Origin: Corynebacterium marinum DSM 44953
Lineage (GTDB): Bacteria > Actinomycetota > Actinomycetes > Mycobacteriales > Mycobacteriaceae
Direction: 5' to 3'
Assembly (NCBI RefSeq): GCF_000835165.1
Contig: NZ_CP007790.1
Span: 1,364,001 to 1,428,000, forward strand
Length of the DNA stretch: 64,000 bases
Shown here: positions 20,216 through 34,327 of the stretch, piece by piece
Layout of the letters: every line of letters starts with the position of its first letter
How positions within the stretch are numbered: position 1 is the first letter of the stretch
Notes under the pieces: model-generated
Databases searched by the model: none
Told to the model about the DNA's origin: nothing
The model's input: only the letters and a program-made list of their open reading frames with translations
Program-made: the position numbers and the translations under genes

Positions 20216-21469
20216 TTAGCGGCCGAGAGCCGCCTGCAGATCGGACACGCGGTCGGTGTGCTCCCAGGGCAGGTCGAGATCGAGCCGGCCGAAGTGGCCG
20301 TAGGCCGAGGTCTGGCTGTAGATCGGGGCGAGCAGCCCCAGCTCGCGGATGATGGCCGCCGGGCGGAGGTCGAAGACCTTCTCCACCGCGCCCTGGATGT
20401 CCTCGTCGGTGAGGCCCGCGGCGGCGGTGCCGAAGGTCTCCACGTACAGGCCGACGGGGGCGGCGCGGCCGATGGCGTAGGCGACCTGGACCTCGACCCG
20501 CTCGGCGAGCCCGGCGGCGACGATGTTCTTGGCCACCCAGCGCATGGCGTAGGCGGCGGAACGGTCGACCTTGCTGGGGTCCTTGCCGGAGAAGGCGCCT
20601 CCGCCGTGGCGCGCCATCCCGCCGTAGGTGTCGACGATGATCTTGCGGCCCGTCAGGCCGGCGTCGCCCATGGGGCCGCCGAGGATGAAGGAGCCGGAGG
20701 GGTTGACCAGCAGCACCATCTTGTCGTCGACCATGCCCTCCAGGCCGGCGTCGGCGATGACCCAGTCCAGGACGTGCTCGCGCAGCTGCGCGGCGAGCCA
20801 CTCCTGGGTGGCGTCCGGGTCGTGCTGGGTGGAGATGACCACCGTGTCCAGGCGGACGGGCCGGTCGTTCTCGTCGTACTCGAAGGTGACCTGGGTCTTG
20901 CCGTCCGGGCGCAGCCGGGGCACGGTACCCTCCTTGCGCACCTGGGTCAGCCGCCGGGAGAGGCGGTGGGCCAGCGCGATGGGCAGCGGCATGTACTCCG
21001 GGGTCTCGTTGGTGGCGTAGCCGAACATGAGCCCCTGGTCGCCGGCGCCCTCACGGTCGTCGTCGTCGATCGTGGCACCCGAGCGGGCCTCCTGCGAGGT
21101 GGTCACGCCGGCGCCGATCTCGTGCGACTGCTCGCCGATGGCGACGTTGACGCCGCACGTGCGGCCGTCGAAGCCCACCTCGGAGGAGGTGAATCCGATG
21201 TCCACCAGGGTCTTGCGGACCAACCCGGCGATGTCCACGTAGGACTCCGTGGTGACCTCGCCGACAACGTGCACCTGGCCGGTGGTGACCAGGGTCTCCA
21301 CGGCGACGCGCGAGCGGGGGTCCTGCGCGAGCATGGCGTCGAGCACGGCGTCGGAGATGGCGTCGCAGATCTTGTCCGGGTGCCCCTCGGTCACCGATTC
21401 GCTGGTGAACAGACGGATCGGTGCGGGCTTGTCGAAGGCCACGGTGGTGGTGGCGGGGTTCTCTGGCAC
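20216..21469 (-). CDS. metK: S-adenosylmethionine synthetase
   Basis: A 417-residue enzyme making SAM from methionine and ATP. Signature motifs are [20 protein letters not shown], the loop [16 protein letters not shown] and [19 protein letters not shown], with [20 protein letters not shown]. The start is a GTG at 21469 with AAAGGA upstream. The promoter just upstream holds a perfect McbR operator, which ties the gene to the sulfur-amino-acid regulon. priA follows 11 bp downstream; SAM is its only obvious product and the pairing is likely historical. Confidence 0.98.
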   Translation of the reverse strand: MPENPATTTVAFDKPAPIRLFTSESVTEGHPDKICDAISDAVLDAMLAQDPRSRVAVETLVTTGQVHVVGEVTTESYVDIAGLVRKTLVDIGFTSSEVGFDGRTCGVNVAIGEQSHEIGAGVTTSQEARSGATIDDDDREGAGDQGLMFGYATNETPEYMPLPIALAHRLSRRLTQVRKEGTVPRLRPDGKTQVTFEYDENDRPVRLDTVVISTQHDPDATQEWLAAQLREHVLDWVIADAGLEGMVDDKMVLLVNPSGSFILGGPMGDAGLTGRKIIVDTYGGMARHGGGAFSGKDPSKVDRSAAYAMRWVAKNIVAAGLAERVEVQVAYAIGRAAPVGLYVETFGTAAAGLTDEDIQGAVEKVFDLRPAAIIRELGLLAPIYSQTSAYGHFGRLDLDLPWEHTDRVSDLQAALGR

Positions 21470-21523
21470 GTGGGTGGTCCTTTACGAATGGCGGATATAC
21501 AACTGCAACTGAGCGTCCCGCCC

Positions 21524-21553
21524 AATATAGACCAAGCTGTCTAAATTCGTCAA
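21524..21553 (-). promoter_or_regulatory. metK promoter
   Basis: On the minus strand, TTGACG (complement of 21548-21553) and TATATT (complement of 21524-21529) are separated by 18 bp, a strong housekeeping-type promoter. The -35 box overlaps the last codon and stop of coaBC. The McbR operator fills the spacer. Confidence 0.65.
21528..21543. promoter_or_regulatory. McbR operator
   Basis: TAGACCAAGCTGTCTA matches the published McbR motif TAGAC-N6-GTCTA exactly, with both arms perfect. McbR is the TetR-type repressor of methionine and cysteine synthesis in Corynebacterium, and metK is one of its known targets in C. glutamicum. The site lies between the -35 and -10 of metK, so bound McbR would block RNA polymerase. 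Confidence 0.85.
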
Positions 21554-22794
21554 TTACGCAGCTCGTCCACCGCCTCGAGGATCCGCGCGGCCACGGCGTG
21601 CTTGGAGCCGTCGGCGACCTCGGACACCCTCCCGTCAGCGGTGAGCAGCCAACCCCGGTTGCGGGACTGCCCGAACACCCGGCCCTCCCCCACCTCGTTG
21701 CACATCAGCAGGTCGCAGCCCTTGCGCTCCAGCTTCGCCTTCGCGAAATCCAGCGCCGAATGCGTCCCGTCCCCGGTCTCCGCGGCGAAACCCACGATGG
21801 TCGTCGCCGCCGGCACCGCACCTTCGCGCCGGCACCGCACGGTGGACGCCAGGATGTCCGGGTTCTCGACGAGCCGGACGGTGGTCAGGGAGTCGTCGTC
21901 CGAACCCTTCTTCATCTTCGCCCCGGCCTCGGAGACCGGCCGGAAATCCGCCACTGCCGCGGCCATGATGATCACGTCGGCCTCCGCCGCGTGCTTCTCG
22001 ACGGCCGCCGCCATCTCCCGCGCGCTGCCCACCTTCTCGATGACGGCCCCCGAGGGCGTCGGCAGCTGGTCGGTGTCGCCGGCGACGATCCTCACCTTCG
22101 CCCCCCGGTGGGCGGCGATCTCCGCCAGCGCGAATCCCTGCCGGCCGGAGGAGCGGTTGCCCAGGAAACGCACCGGGTCGAGGTTCTCCTGCGTGCCGCC
22201 GGCGGTGATGAGCACCTTCCTGCCCTGCCAGTCGGGGGTGAGGTTGGCACCGTCGAGGACCGCGCGCACCAGCTCCGCGATCTGGTCCGGTTCCGGCAAC
22301 CTGCCCGCACCGGTGTCCTTGCCGGTCAGCCGCCCGTGCGCGGGTTCCAGCACGATGACACCCCGCTCACGCAACGTCGCGACGTTCGCCTGCGTCGCCG
22401 CGTTGCGCCACATCTCCGTGTGCATCGCCGGAACGACGATGACCGGGCACGTGGCCACCAGCACGGTCGCGGTGAGCAGGTCGTCCGCCCGCCCCGCCAC
22501 CAGGCGGGCGATCACGTCCGCGGTGGCCGGGGCGATGACCACCGCGTCGGCCTCCTGCCCGATCCGGACGTGCTGCACCTCGTCGACTGCATCGAACACG
22601 GTGGTGGACACCGGATGCCCGCTGAGCGCCTCGAATGTCGCCGCGCCGACGAAGTTGAGGGCCCCCGGGGTGGGAACCACGCGCACGTCGTCACCGGCCT
22701 CCTTGAGGTCCCTCACCAGATGGCAGGCCTTGTAGGCGGCGATGCCCCCGGACACTCCCACGACGATACGGCGCGGCTGGTGCTGGTCAGTCAT
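21550..22794 (-). CDS. coaBC: Phosphopantothenoylcysteine decarboxylase / phosphopantothenate-cysteine ligase
   Basis: A 414-residue bifunctional coenzyme A biosynthesis enzyme (also called dfp). The N-terminal FMN-dependent decarboxylase has VVGVSGGIAAYKACHLV, VVIAPATADVIARLV and VPAMHTEMW. The C-terminal CTP-dependent ligase has ITAGGTQENLDPVRFLGNRS and IIMAAAVADFRP, with KMKKG. I choose the ATG at 22794 (MTDQHQPRRIVVGV), which has GGGGAG 9 nt upstream; an in-frame ATG five codons earlier lacks this. It lies downstream of rpoZ, behind a strong terminator. Confidence 0.96.
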   Translation of the reverse strand: MTDQHQPRRIVVGVSGGIAAYKACHLVRDLKEAGDDVRVVPTPGALNFVGAATFEALSGHPVSTTVFDAVDEVQHVRIGQEADAVVIAPATADVIARLVAGRADDLLTATVLVATCPVIVVPAMHTEMWRNAATQANVATLRERGVIVLEPAHGRLTGKDTGAGRLPEPDQIAELVRAVLDGANLTPDWQGRKVLITAGGTQENLDPVRFLGNRSSGRQGFALAEIAAHRGAKVRIVAGDTDQLPTPSGAVIEKVGSAREMAAAVEKHAAEADVIIMAAAVADFRPVSEAGAKMKKGSDDDSLTTVRLVENPDILASTVRCRREGAVPAATTIVGFAAETGDGTHSALDFAKAKLERKGCDLLMCNEVGEGRVFGQSRNRGWLLTADGRVSEVADGSKHAVAARILEAVDELRN

Positions 22795-22903
22795 GCAGAT
22801 GCTCCCCACGATTCCAGTTCACGATTGGTCTCCCCCGACTCTACCGACCGCCACCGACACCGACGCCGCCGGGGAAACCCGGACGGACACCGTGCGGACA
22901 CGG

Positions 22904-22937
22904 AAAACGCCCCCCGGCACTTTCGTGTCAGGGGGCG
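22904..22937 (-). terminator. Strong intrinsic terminator after rpoZ
   Basis: On the minus strand, the stem CGCCCCCTGACAC / GTGCCGGGGGGCG pairs over 13 positions with one G-U and one mismatch around a GAAA tetraloop, followed at once by TTTT. This is a textbook intrinsic terminator just past the rpoZ stop. It probably ends the mihF-gmk-rpoZ transcript, leaving coaBC to its own promoter. Confidence 0.82.
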
Positions 22938-22957
22938 CTCACCGGAAACGGGGGAGG

Positions 22958-23254
22958 CTAGTGGCCTTCCTCGTGCTCGAGCAGACCTGCGTCGATCTCG
23001 CGCAGCGCGATGGACAGCGGCTTTTCGCCGGGCTCGGGGGTCACCAGCGGACCGACGAACTCGAAGACGCCCTCATCGTGCTGCTGGTAGTAGCTGTTGA
23101 TCTGGCGGGCACGCTTGGCCGCGAAGATCACCAGCGCGTACTTGGAGGACACCTTGGCCAGCAGCGCGTCGATCGGCGGGGCGGTGATGCCCTCCGGCGG
23201 ATCGTAGACGGCGGTGGAGTTGGACGTCTCGTTGCTCACGTTGGTCACGTACAC
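22958..23254 (-). CDS. rpoZ: RNA polymerase omega subunit
   Basis: A 98-residue omega subunit, which supports assembly and stability of RNA polymerase by clamping beta prime. The conserved core is [20 protein letters not shown] with AAKRARQIN and the C-terminal [14 protein letters not shown]. Start options are GTG at 23254 or GTG at 23248, both behind AGGAAAAGG; I give the longer. It follows gmk by 17 bp, the usual gmk-rpoZ pairing. Confidence 0.95.
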   Translation of the reverse strand: MYVTNVSNETSNSTAVYDPPEGITAPPIDALLAKVSSKYALVIFAAKRARQINSYYQQHDEGVFEFVGPLVTPEPGEKPLSIALREIDAGLLEHEEGH

Positions 23255-23271
23255 CTTTTCCTGGGTTGAAA

Positions 23272-23889
23272 TTATTCTTTACCTGCGCTTTCCCGCGAAC
23301 GGGTCGAAGTCAGGGGAAGTCTGCCCTGCAGGATATCACTGATGTCGGAAACAGCGTCATCCACGTCCTCGTTGACCACCACGTGGTCGAACTCGCCCTG
23401 ACAGGCGAGCTCTTCCTGGGCGGTCTCCAGACGACGCGCGATGACATCCTCCGGTTCCGTCCCGCGACCGGTCAGGCGCTCGACGAGCACCTCCCAGGAC
23501 GGCGGGGCCAGGAAGACGGACAGTGCCTCGGGCATCATCGACTTCACGTTGCGGGCCCCCTCGAGATCAACCTCGACCAGCACGGGACGGCCCTGGGACA
23601 GGGCCTCCTGCACGGGAGCGGCCGGAGTACCCGACCGCTGGATGCCGCCGTGGATGTCTGCCCATTCGAGCATCAGACCGCGGTCGATGTTCTCCTGGAA
23701 CTGATCCGGGGTGACGAAGAAGTAGTCGACTCCGTCGACTTCACCGGGCCGGGGGGCCCGGGTGGTCATCGACACGCTGAAATAGAGGCGGTCGACGGTG
23801 CTGCGCAGGCGATGAACCACGGTGGATTTCCCCACCGCGGAGGGGCCGGCCAGGACGACAAGCCGACCCGCTGGGTTCTCGCCGGTCAT
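23272..23889 (-). CDS. gmk: Guanylate kinase
   Basis: A 205-residue kinase converting GMP to GDP. The P-loop is [13 protein letters not shown], followed by [19 protein letters not shown] (GMP-binding) and [20 protein letters not shown]. It starts at the ATG at 23889, 3 bp after the mihF stop, so mihF, gmk and rpoZ form one operon ending in the terminator before coaBC. Confidence 0.97.
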   Translation of the reverse strand: MTGENPAGRLVVLAGPSAVGKSTVVHRLRSTVDRLYFSVSMTTRAPRPGEVDGVDYFFVTPDQFQENIDRGLMLEWADIHGGIQRSGTPAAPVQEALSQGRPVLVEVDLEGARNVKSMMPEALSVFLAPPSWEVLVERLTGRGTEPEDVIARRLETAQEELACQGEFDHVVVNEDVDDAVSDISDILQGRLPLTSTRSRESAGKE

Positions 23890-23892
23890 CGC

Positions 23893-24216
23893 CTAGTCCT
23901 CGGAGAAGCCGAAGCGCTCCAGCAGGGCACGGCGCTGACGGTCGCCGAGGCCGCGCAGACGGCGGGTCTGGGCGATCTCCAGCTGCTCCATGATCTCCTT
24001 GGCCTTGACCTTGCCCACCTTCGGAAGAGCCTCCAGCAGAGCGGAGACCTTGGTCTTGCCGATGATCTCGTTGTCCTGGGCCTGGTCCAGAACTTCCTTG
24101 AGGTTGGTGTCGCCGCGCTTGAGCTGTTCCTTGAGCTCTGCACGTGCCTTGCGGGCCTCAGCGGCCTTGGCGAGAGCCTGCTTGCGCTGCTCATCGGTCA
24201 ACTGGGGAAGGGCCAC
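23893..24216 (-). CDS. mihF: Actinobacterial integration host factor MihF
   Basis: A 107-residue actinobacterial IHF, a nucleoid protein unrelated in sequence to the IHF of enterobacteria. It begins MALPQLTDEQRKQALAKAAE and has a basic helix-rich middle and the H2TH-like DNA-binding segment ALLEALPKVGKVKAKEIMEQ, ending TRRLRGLGDRQRRALLERFG. The start is a GTG at 24216 with GGAGG 6 nt upstream. Placement between pyrF and gmk is the standard one. It is essential in mycobacteria. Confidence 0.97.
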   Translation of the reverse strand: MALPQLTDEQRKQALAKAAEARKARAELKEQLKRGDTNLKEVLDQAQDNEIIGKTKVSALLEALPKVGKVKAKEIMEQLEIAQTRRLRGLGDRQRRALLERFGFSED

Positions 24217-24358
24217 GGGATTCCTCCGATTCGAAAGGGGATATGTCTGTTGTCCAGATACATGGGTACCTGTTCTCAGCGGCTGACGCTGACATGCGAC
24301 GTCTGCAACTCACTGACTCCGGACCAGCTTAGCACCGGCCCGGACGCTCTCCCGACGG

Positions 24359-24376
24359 CGTGCCCGTTTGGGCACG
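24359..24376 (-). terminator. Hairpin between pyrF and mihF
   Basis: The perfect inverted repeat CGTGCCC-GTTT-GGGCACG lies 47-64 bp beyond the pyrF stop. It has no U tract, so it is at best a factor-assisted or GC-type terminator ending the pyr transcript. The rest of the 206-bp space before mihF (24217-24422) presumably holds the mihF promoter; I see no second gene there. Confidence 0.4.
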
Positions 24377-24422
24377 TCACAGGGTCGCGGTTCCTAAAGT
24401 ACCAGGTGGATCGCCCAGAGTC

Positions 24423-25256
24423 TCAATCTTCGTGACCTGGGAATTCACTGGCAGTCGTGACGACCGCCGAGCGGAGGTCCGCGATGCGGGGCCCCGTCCC
24501 GAGGACCGCACGGGAGATATTGGGGAACGCCAGATGCTCCACACCCGCGGCGATCCGGGCGACATCGCCCGCCGAGGCGCCCTGGGCGCCGACCCCCGGC
24601 ATGAGCACCGGGCCGCCCAGGCGCGACAGGTCGGGTGCCTGCGCCAACGTGGCGCCGACGACGACTCCGACGTTCCCGGCCTCCCCGTCCTGTATGTGCG
24701 CCTCGTTGCGGCGCGCGCACTCGTCCACCACCTGCTGGGCGATGGTGCGGCCGTCGGCACCCCGGTGATTCTGCAGCACGACCGCCTCCGGGTTGGAGGT
24801 GGCCGCCAGCACGAAGACGCCGCGGCCGGTCTGCTCAGCCAGCTCCAGGACAGGGGCGAGGGCCCCGACACCCAGGTAGGGGGAGACGGTGACGGCGTCG
24901 CTGCGCAGCGGCGACCTCTCCCCCAGCCAGGCCTCGGCGTAACCGGCCATGGTGGAGCCGATGTCCCCGCGCTTGGCGTCCGCGACGGTGAGGCAGCCTG
25001 CTTCGCGCAGGGCGGACAGGGTGTCCTCCAGGACGCGGAAACCGGCGGACCCGTAGCGCTCGTAGAACGCCACCTGGGGCTTGACCAGCGCCGCGGTGTC
25101 GGCGAAGGCCTCCACGCAGCGGCGGCTGAACTCAGCCAGGCCCTCGACGTCGTCGTCGAGCCCCCACATCTCCATCAGGGAGGGGTGCGGGTCGATGCCG
25201 ACGCACAGGCGGCCGCGCGAGGCGGCGGCGTCGAGAAGCCGGGTGCCGAAGGTCAC
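24423..25256 (-). CDS. pyrF: Orotidine 5'-phosphate decarboxylase, type 2
   Basis: A 277-residue enzyme making UMP from OMP, the last de novo pyrimidine step. It belongs to the type 2 group used by mycobacteria and corynebacteria. Evidence is CVGIDPHPSLMEMWGL, LVKPQVAFYERYGSAG and the catalytic DAKRGDIGSTM. I start at the GTG at 25256 (VTFGTRLLDAAASRG), 2 bp after the carB stop; the frame is open far upstream but only as a shadow of carB. It is the last gene of the pyrR-pyrB-pyrC-carA-carB-pyrF operon. Confidence 0.96.
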   Translation of the reverse strand: MTFGTRLLDAAASRGRLCVGIDPHPSLMEMWGLDDDVEGLAEFSRRCVEAFADTAALVKPQVAFYERYGSAGFRVLEDTLSALREAGCLTVADAKRGDIGSTMAGYAEAWLGERSPLRSDAVTVSPYLGVGALAPVLELAEQTGRGVFVLAATSNPEAVVLQNHRGADGRTIAQQVVDECARRNEAHIQDGEAGNVGVVVGATLAQAPDLSRLGGPVLMPGVGAQGASAGDVARIAAGVEHLAFPNISRAVLGTGPRIADLRSAVVTTASEFPGHED

Positions 25257-25258
25257 TG

Positions 25259-28600
<3,342 letters not shown>

Positions 28601-28629
28601 ATGTGTTCCTTCTTTTCCTTCCTGGTTTC

Positions 28630-29841
<1,212 letters not shown>

Positions 29842-29869
29842 GTTATTCAATCAGACGTATTCTATTCGG

Positions 29870-31228
29870 TTAACGGTAGGTGTCGGTCGGTTCAGCAGGG
29901 GCGCCGTCGACGCAGGTCAGTCGGCCGCGCAGCACGGTGGTGGTCACCTTCGCGGAGAACTCCATCCCCTCATACGGGGTGTTCTCCGCCTTGGAGGCCA
30001 TGTCCTCGCCGCGGGCGGTCCAGGTGGAGCCCGGGTCGACGACCGTGAGGTTCGCCGGCTCGCCGACCGCGATGGGCCGGCCGTGGCCGGGCAGCCGGAC
30101 GATCTCGGCCGGACGCTCGCTCATGACCTTGGCCACCCAGCGCCAGTCGGCGCGGCCGGTGGCGACGAAGAGTTCCGCGACCACGGCCAGGGAGGTCTCC
30201 AGGCCGAGCATGCCCGGCTTGGCGTGCTCGAACTCGACGCACTTGTCCTCGGAGCCGTGCGGCGCGTGGTCGGTGGCCACGCAGTCGATGACGCCGTCGA
30301 GCAGCGCCTGGCGCAGCGCCAGGGTGTCGTGCTCCTCGCGCAGCGGCGGGTTGACGCGGAAGGTGCCGTCGTAGGTGTGCAGCTTCTCGTCGGTGAGCAG
30401 CAGGTGGTGCGGGGTCACCTCGGCGGACATGGGGATGTCCTGGGACTTCGCCCACTTGAGCAGCTCGACGGTGCCGGTGGTGGAGGCGTGGCAGACGTGG
30501 ATGCGGTTGCCGTAGTCCCGCGCCAGCAGGGCGTCGCGCGCGACGATGGATTCCTCGGCGGCGCGCGGCCAGCCCCGCAGCCCCAGCTTCGCGGCGGTCT
30601 CCCCCTCGTGGGCGACCGAACCCTGCGTGAGCCGGGGTTCTTCGGCGTGCTGCGCCAGCAGGACGTCCTGGCCCTTGGCGTACTCGAGGGCGCGGCGCAT
30701 GAGCTGCGGGTCCTCGACGCATTTGCCGTCGTCGGAGAACATCCGCACCTTCGCCTGCGAGGCGGCCATCATGCCGAACTCGGTGAGCTCCCTGCCCGCC
30801 AGCCCCTTGGTGATGGAGCCGACCGGGTGGACGTCGCAGATGCCGGCGTGCTGGCCCTTGAGCCACACGGATTCGGCGATGACCGGCTGGTCCATGACGG
30901 GGCTGGTGTTGGCCATGGTGAATACGGCGGTGAAGCCGCCCTTGGCGGCCGCCTGGGAACCGGTGATGACGGTCTCGGTGTCCTCGCGGCCCGGCTCGCG
31001 CAGGTGGACGTGGATGTCCACCAGTCCCGGCAGCAGCACGTGGCCGCCGCCGTCGACCGTGCGGTCCGTCTCCACGTCCCGGTCGGCGTCGAGGTCGACG
31101 ATCACGCCGTCCTCGACGAGGACGGTGACGGGTTCCCCCTCGCCGTAGGGGCGGACGTCGACAAGCTTGAGGGTGCCCTGCGCGGCGGGTGCCAGCGGGC
31201 CCGTGGCGGGGTAGTCGGTGGTGGTCAT
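29870..31228 (-). CDS. pyrC: Dihydroorotase
   Basis: A 452-residue type I dihydroorotase, which closes carbamoyl-aspartate to dihydroorotate. Zinc-binding [16 protein letters not shown] follows an N-terminal hydantoinase-like strand; [21 protein letters not shown] and [14 protein letters not shown] supply the remaining metal and substrate residues. Start [10 protein letters not shown] at 31228. It follows pyrB by 8 bp and shares its transcript. Confidence 0.97.
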   Translation of the reverse strand: MTTTDYPATGPLAPAAQGTLKLVDVRPYGEGEPVTVLVEDGVIVDLDADRDVETDRTVDGGGHVLLPGLVDIHVHLREPGREDTETVITGSQAAAKGGFTAVFTMANTSPVMDQPVIAESVWLKGQHAGICDVHPVGSITKGLAGRELTEFGMMAASQAKVRMFSDDGKCVEDPQLMRRALEYAKGQDVLLAQHAEEPRLTQGSVAHEGETAAKLGLRGWPRAAEESIVARDALLARDYGNRIHVCHASTTGTVELLKWAKSQDIPMSAEVTPHHLLLTDEKLHTYDGTFRVNPPLREEHDTLALRQALLDGVIDCVATDHAPHGSEDKCVEFEHAKPGMLGLETSLAVVAELFVATGRADWRWVAKVMSERPAEIVRLPGHGRPIAVGEPANLTVVDPGSTWTARGEDMASKAENTPYEGMEFSAKVTTTVLRGRLTCVDGAPAEPTDTYR

Positions 31229-31236
31229 GGATACTC

Positions 31237-32178
31237 CTAGATTCCGGGTGCGCCGTCGGCGGCGAGCAGGGTGAACAGGACGGCCATGCGCAGGTGGACA
31301 CCGTTGTTGACCTGCTGGAGCACGGCCGCGTTGCCGTAGTCGGCGACGGCGTGGTTGATCTCCATGCCGCGGAGCATCGGGCCGGGGTGCATGATGATCG
31401 CCCCGTCCTTCATCTTCGCGGCGCGGGCCTTGGACAGGCCGAAGAACGTGGCGTACTCGCGGTGGGAGGGGAAGAACCCGCCCTGCATGCGCTCGGCCTG
31501 GACGCGCAGCATCATGACCACGTCGGCGTCCGGGATCTCGGCGTCGAAATCCTCGGCCACGCGCACGGGCCAGTTCTCCACGCCCGTGGGCAGGAGGGTC
31601 TGCGGCGCGACGAGCACGACCTCGGCGCCGAGCGTGGACAGCAGATCCACGTTCGAGCGCACGACGCGCGAGTGCAGGATGTCGCCGACGATGAGGACCT
31701 TGCGTCCCGCCACGTCGCCGAGGCGCTGGCGGATGGTGACGGCGTCGAGCAGCGCCTGGGTGGGGTGCTGGTGGAAACCGTCGCCGGCGTTGATCACCGA
31801 CGGGCCCACGCCGCCCGGGGCGACCCAGTCGGCGACGAGCTGCGCGGCGCCCGAGGAGGGGTGGCGCATGATGATGGCGTCCGCGCCGATCGCGGCCAGG
31901 GTCAACGCGGTGTCCTTGAGGGATTCACCCTTCTTCACCGAGGAGGTGGAGGCCGAGAGGTTGATCACGTCGGCGCTCATCCACTTGCCAGCGGTCTCGA
32001 AGGATGCGCGGGTGCGGGTGGAATTCTCGTAGAAGAGGGAATAGATGGTGCGGCCGCGCAGGGTGGGCAGCTTCTTGATCTCCCTGCCCTCGAGGGCCTC
32101 GCGGAAACGGTCGGCCTCGTCCATGAGGCCCACGATCTCGTCGCGGTCCAGGTCGGCGATGGACAGCAGGTGCTTCAT
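31237..32178 (-). CDS. pyrB: Aspartate carbamoyltransferase catalytic subunit
   Basis: A 313-residue ATCase, the committed step joining carbamoyl phosphate to aspartate. Motifs: carbamoyl-phosphate binding [52 protein letters not shown], and [17 protein letters not shown]. No pyrI regulatory subunit is present, as expected outside enterobacteria. The ATG overlaps the pyrR stop by one base (TGATG). Confidence 0.97.
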   Translation of the reverse strand: MKHLLSIADLDRDEIVGLMDEADRFREALEGREIKKLPTLRGRTIYSLFYENSTRTRASFETAGKWMSADVINLSASTSSVKKGESLKDTALTLAAIGADAIIMRHPSSGAAQLVADWVAPGGVGPSVINAGDGFHQHPTQALLDAVTIRQRLGDVAGRKVLIVGDILHSRVVRSNVDLLSTLGAEVVLVAPQTLLPTGVENWPVRVAEDFDAEIPDADVVMMLRVQAERMQGGFFPSHREYATFFGLSKARAAKMKDGAIIMHPGPMLRGMEINHAVADYGNAAVLQQVNNGVHLRMAVLFTLLAADGAPGI

Positions 32179-32762
32179 CAGGTGTTCTCCCGGTCATCGG
32201 GTCGGGTGAGGATGACGGCGTCGCGGCCGTCGATCGCCTCGAGGAGGACGGAGACGTCCTCGGCGCGTGAGGAGGGCAGGTTCTTGCCCACGTAGTCGGC
32301 GCGGATTGGCAGCTGCCGGTGGCCGCGGTCCACCAGGACGGCGAGCTGGATGTTCTCCGGGCGGCCGATGTCGCGCAGCGCGTCCAGGGCGGCGCGGATG
32401 GTGCGCCCGGAGAACAGCACGTCGTCCACCAGCACCACCGTCGCGCCGTCGATGCCGCCGGAGGGGATGGTGGTGGGCTTGAGCGCGCGGTGCGGCTTGT
32501 TGCGCAGGTCGTCCCGGTAGAGGGTGATGTCGAGAGCACCGACGGGCACCGCCACGCCGGAGAATTCCTCGATCTTCGCTGCCAGCCGTTCGGCCAGGGG
32601 CACTCCCCCCGAAGGAATGCCCAGCAGCATGATGGTCGCGGCGTCCGGGGAATCCAGCGCCGTTTTCTCGATGATCTGGTGCGCGATGCGTGCGACGGTA
32701 CGCGCGACGTCGTCGGAGCCGAGCAGCTCCACGGTCGTTGCGGCGTCTGTGCGTTCACTCAT
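32178..32762 (-). CDS. pyrR: PyrR bifunctional pyrimidine regulator / uracil phosphoribosyltransferase
   Basis: A 194-residue PyrR, which binds pyr mRNA when UMP is high and has uracil phosphoribosyltransferase activity. The PRPP-binding motif is [37 protein letters not shown] is also typical. It starts at the ATG at 32762 with GGAGG 5 nt upstream. A PyrR-type RNA loop sits just before that ribosome binding site, so the protein likely represses its own translation and that of the operon. Confidence 0.96.
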   Translation of the reverse strand: MSERTDAATTVELLGSDDVARTVARIAHQIIEKTALDSPDAATIMLLGIPSGGVPLAERLAAKIEEFSGVAVPVGALDITLYRDDLRNKPHRALKPTTIPSGGIDGATVVLVDDVLFSGRTIRAALDALRDIGRPENIQLAVLVDRGHRQLPIRADYVGKNLPSSRAEDVSVLLEAIDGRDAVILTRPDDRENT

Positions 32763-32920
32763 CGTGACCTCCTTCCCCGCCTCTCTGTGCGGTCTTTAAA
32801 GGATGTCGGACAAAGACGAACAGTGTCCTGTTGATGTCTATGATTGAAGACTGGTGATGATCCTAGCACCTGCCAACCGCAGAGGGTTGCGCACACCGAC
32901 GATGAGAGGGATACCCACCC
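32763..32920. promoter_or_regulatory. Divergent intergenic region pyrR / SRPBCC-SDR gene
   Basis: This 158-bp region must hold the promoter of the pyr operon (leftward) and of the SDR gene (rightward). The stem-loop entry gives the clear element. Hexamers such as TTTAAA near 32796 are AT-rich, but I could not assign -10/-35 pairs with confidence. Confidence 0.5.
32768..32792 (-). promoter_or_regulatory. PyrR-binding RNA loop adjoining the pyrR ribosome binding site
   Basis: On the pyr mRNA, CCGC-ACAGAGAG-GCGG forms a 4-bp stem with an 8-nt loop (complement of 32777-32792). The core CAGAGAGGC is identical to the centre of the Bacillus PyrR-binding consensus (CCNGNGAGGY). The ribosome binding site GGAGG follows after 4 nt (complement of 32768-32772). 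This suits translational repression of the kind described for mycobacterial PyrR, rather than a long attenuator; there is no room for a terminator/antiterminator pair. Confidence 0.72.
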
Positions 32921-34327
32921 GTGAGCCTGACCACAAGTCACGTCGTACCTGCGCCCCGCGAGTTCGTGTGGGACTGGCACACCCGCCCCGGCGCCCTGAC
33001 CAGGCTCACTCCCCCCTTCGCGCCGATCACGCCGGTCACCCAGGCAGACAAGCTCTCCGACGGCACGACGATCCTCGCCCTCCCCGCCGGCCTGAAGTGG
33101 GTCGCGCGCCACGACCTGTCGAATTACCGCCGCGGCCACCGCTTCACGGACGTGTGCACCTCCGCGCCGATCAAGCTGCTGGCCAACTGGCGCCACGTCC
33201 ACGAGTTCGCCGACCACCCCGACGGCACCCTGGTCACCGACTCGGTGACCACCCGCGTCCCCGGCGCCGCGCTGAAATCCATGTTCGCCTACCGCCAGCA
33301 GCAGCTGATCAACGACATCGCCTTCCTCGACCGGATCGCCCACCTGCAGCCGGAGCAGCCGCTGACCGTGGCGGTCACCGGCTCCCGCGGGCTCGTCGGC
33401 CGCGCGTTGAGCGCCCAGCTGACCACCGCCGGCCACGAGGTCATCCAGCTGGTCCGCAAGAACCCCAAGCCCGGCCAGCGGGAATGGGACCCCTTCAGCC
33501 CCGATCCAGACCTGCTCGACGGGGTCGACGTGCTCGTCCACCTGGCCGGCGAGCCGATCTACGGGCGCTTCAGCGGCAACCACAAGCAGGCCATCCGCGA
33601 TTCCCGCGTGGAGCCCACCCGCCGCCTGGCCCGCCTGGTCGCCGAAACCCCCGGTGTGAGCACCATGATCTCCGCCTCCGCGGTCGGCTACTACGGCTCC
33701 GACCGCGGCGAGGAGGAACTGACCGAGTCCTCGCAGCGCGGGGAGGGGTTCCTCGCCGACGTCGTCGCCGACTGGGAGTCCGCCACCGCGCCCGCATCCG
33801 ACGCCGGCAAGCGGGTCATCCAGCTGCGGATCGGCGCGGTGGTCTCCGGGCGCGGCGGCCTCCTGCCCGTGCTCAAGGCCCTGTTCTCCACGGGCCTGGG
33901 CGGCAGCTTCGGCGACGGCAACTTCTGGTTCTCCTGGATCAGTCTCGACGACCTCACCGACATCATCGTCCGCGGCGCGCTCGACCCCGACTGGTCCGGC
34001 CCCGTCAACGCCGTGTCCCCGAATCCCGTGCTCAACCGCGAGCTGACCGCCGCGCTGAGCACCCAGCTGCACCGCCCCGCCATCATCCCCATCCCCACCC
34101 TGGGCCCGGCGATCCTGCTAGGCAAGGAGGGCGCCCAGGAGCTCGCGCTGGCGGACCAGCGCGTCATCCCGCGGGTGCTCATCGACGCCGCCCACGCCTT
34201 CCGCTACCCCACCCTCGACCGCGCACTCGCGCACGAGCTCGGCGGGGAGGAACTGTACGACAAGGCCCCCGAACTGGAGGCGCCTGACTCCGGGGACGGA
34301 CCCGCCCCGCTAGGGTGGTCCAGGTGA
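32921..34327 (+). CDS. SRPBCC-domain/TIGR01777-family epimerase fusion
   Basis: A 468-residue fusion. Residues 1-145 form an SRPBCC (START-like) hydrophobic-ligand domain (HVVPAPREFVWDWHTRPGAL, VPGAALKSMFAYRQQQL). From about residue 148 a short-chain dehydrogenase of the YfcH/TIGR01777 type follows, with VAVTGSRGLVGRALSAQL in the Rossmann position, VLVHLAGEPI and SASAVGYYGSD. The substrate is unknown in this family. The start is the GTG at 32921 after GAGAGG. Its last codons overlap the next gene by 4 bp (GTGA), suggesting a small operon with the two YbjN genes. Confidence 0.88.
   Translation: MSLTTSHVVPAPREFVWDWHTRPGALTRLTPPFAPITPVTQADKLSDGTTILALPAGLKWVARHDLSNYRRGHRFTDVCTSAPIKLLANWRHVHEFADHPDGTLVTDSVTTRVPGAALKSMFAYRQQQLINDIAFLDRIAHLQPEQPLTVAVTGSRGLVGRALSAQLTTAGHEVIQLVRKNPKPGQREWDPFSPDPDLLDGVDVLVHLAGEPIYGRFSGNHKQAIRDSRVEPTRRLARLVAETPGVSTMISASAVGYYGSDRGEEELTESSQRGEGFLADVVADWESATAPASDAGKRVIQLRIGAVVSGRGGLLPVLKALFSTGLGGSFGDGNFWFSWISLDDLTDIIVRGALDPDWSGPVNAVSPNPVLNRELTAALSTQLHRPAIIPIPTLGPAILLGKEGAQELALADQRVIPRVLIDAAHAFRYPTLDRALAHELGGEELYDKAPELEAPDSGDGPAPLGWSR

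Noticed and set aside
21470..21549. SAM riboswitch before metK
   Set aside because: Only 80 bp are available and they hold a full promoter and an McbR operator; no riboswitch fold fits.
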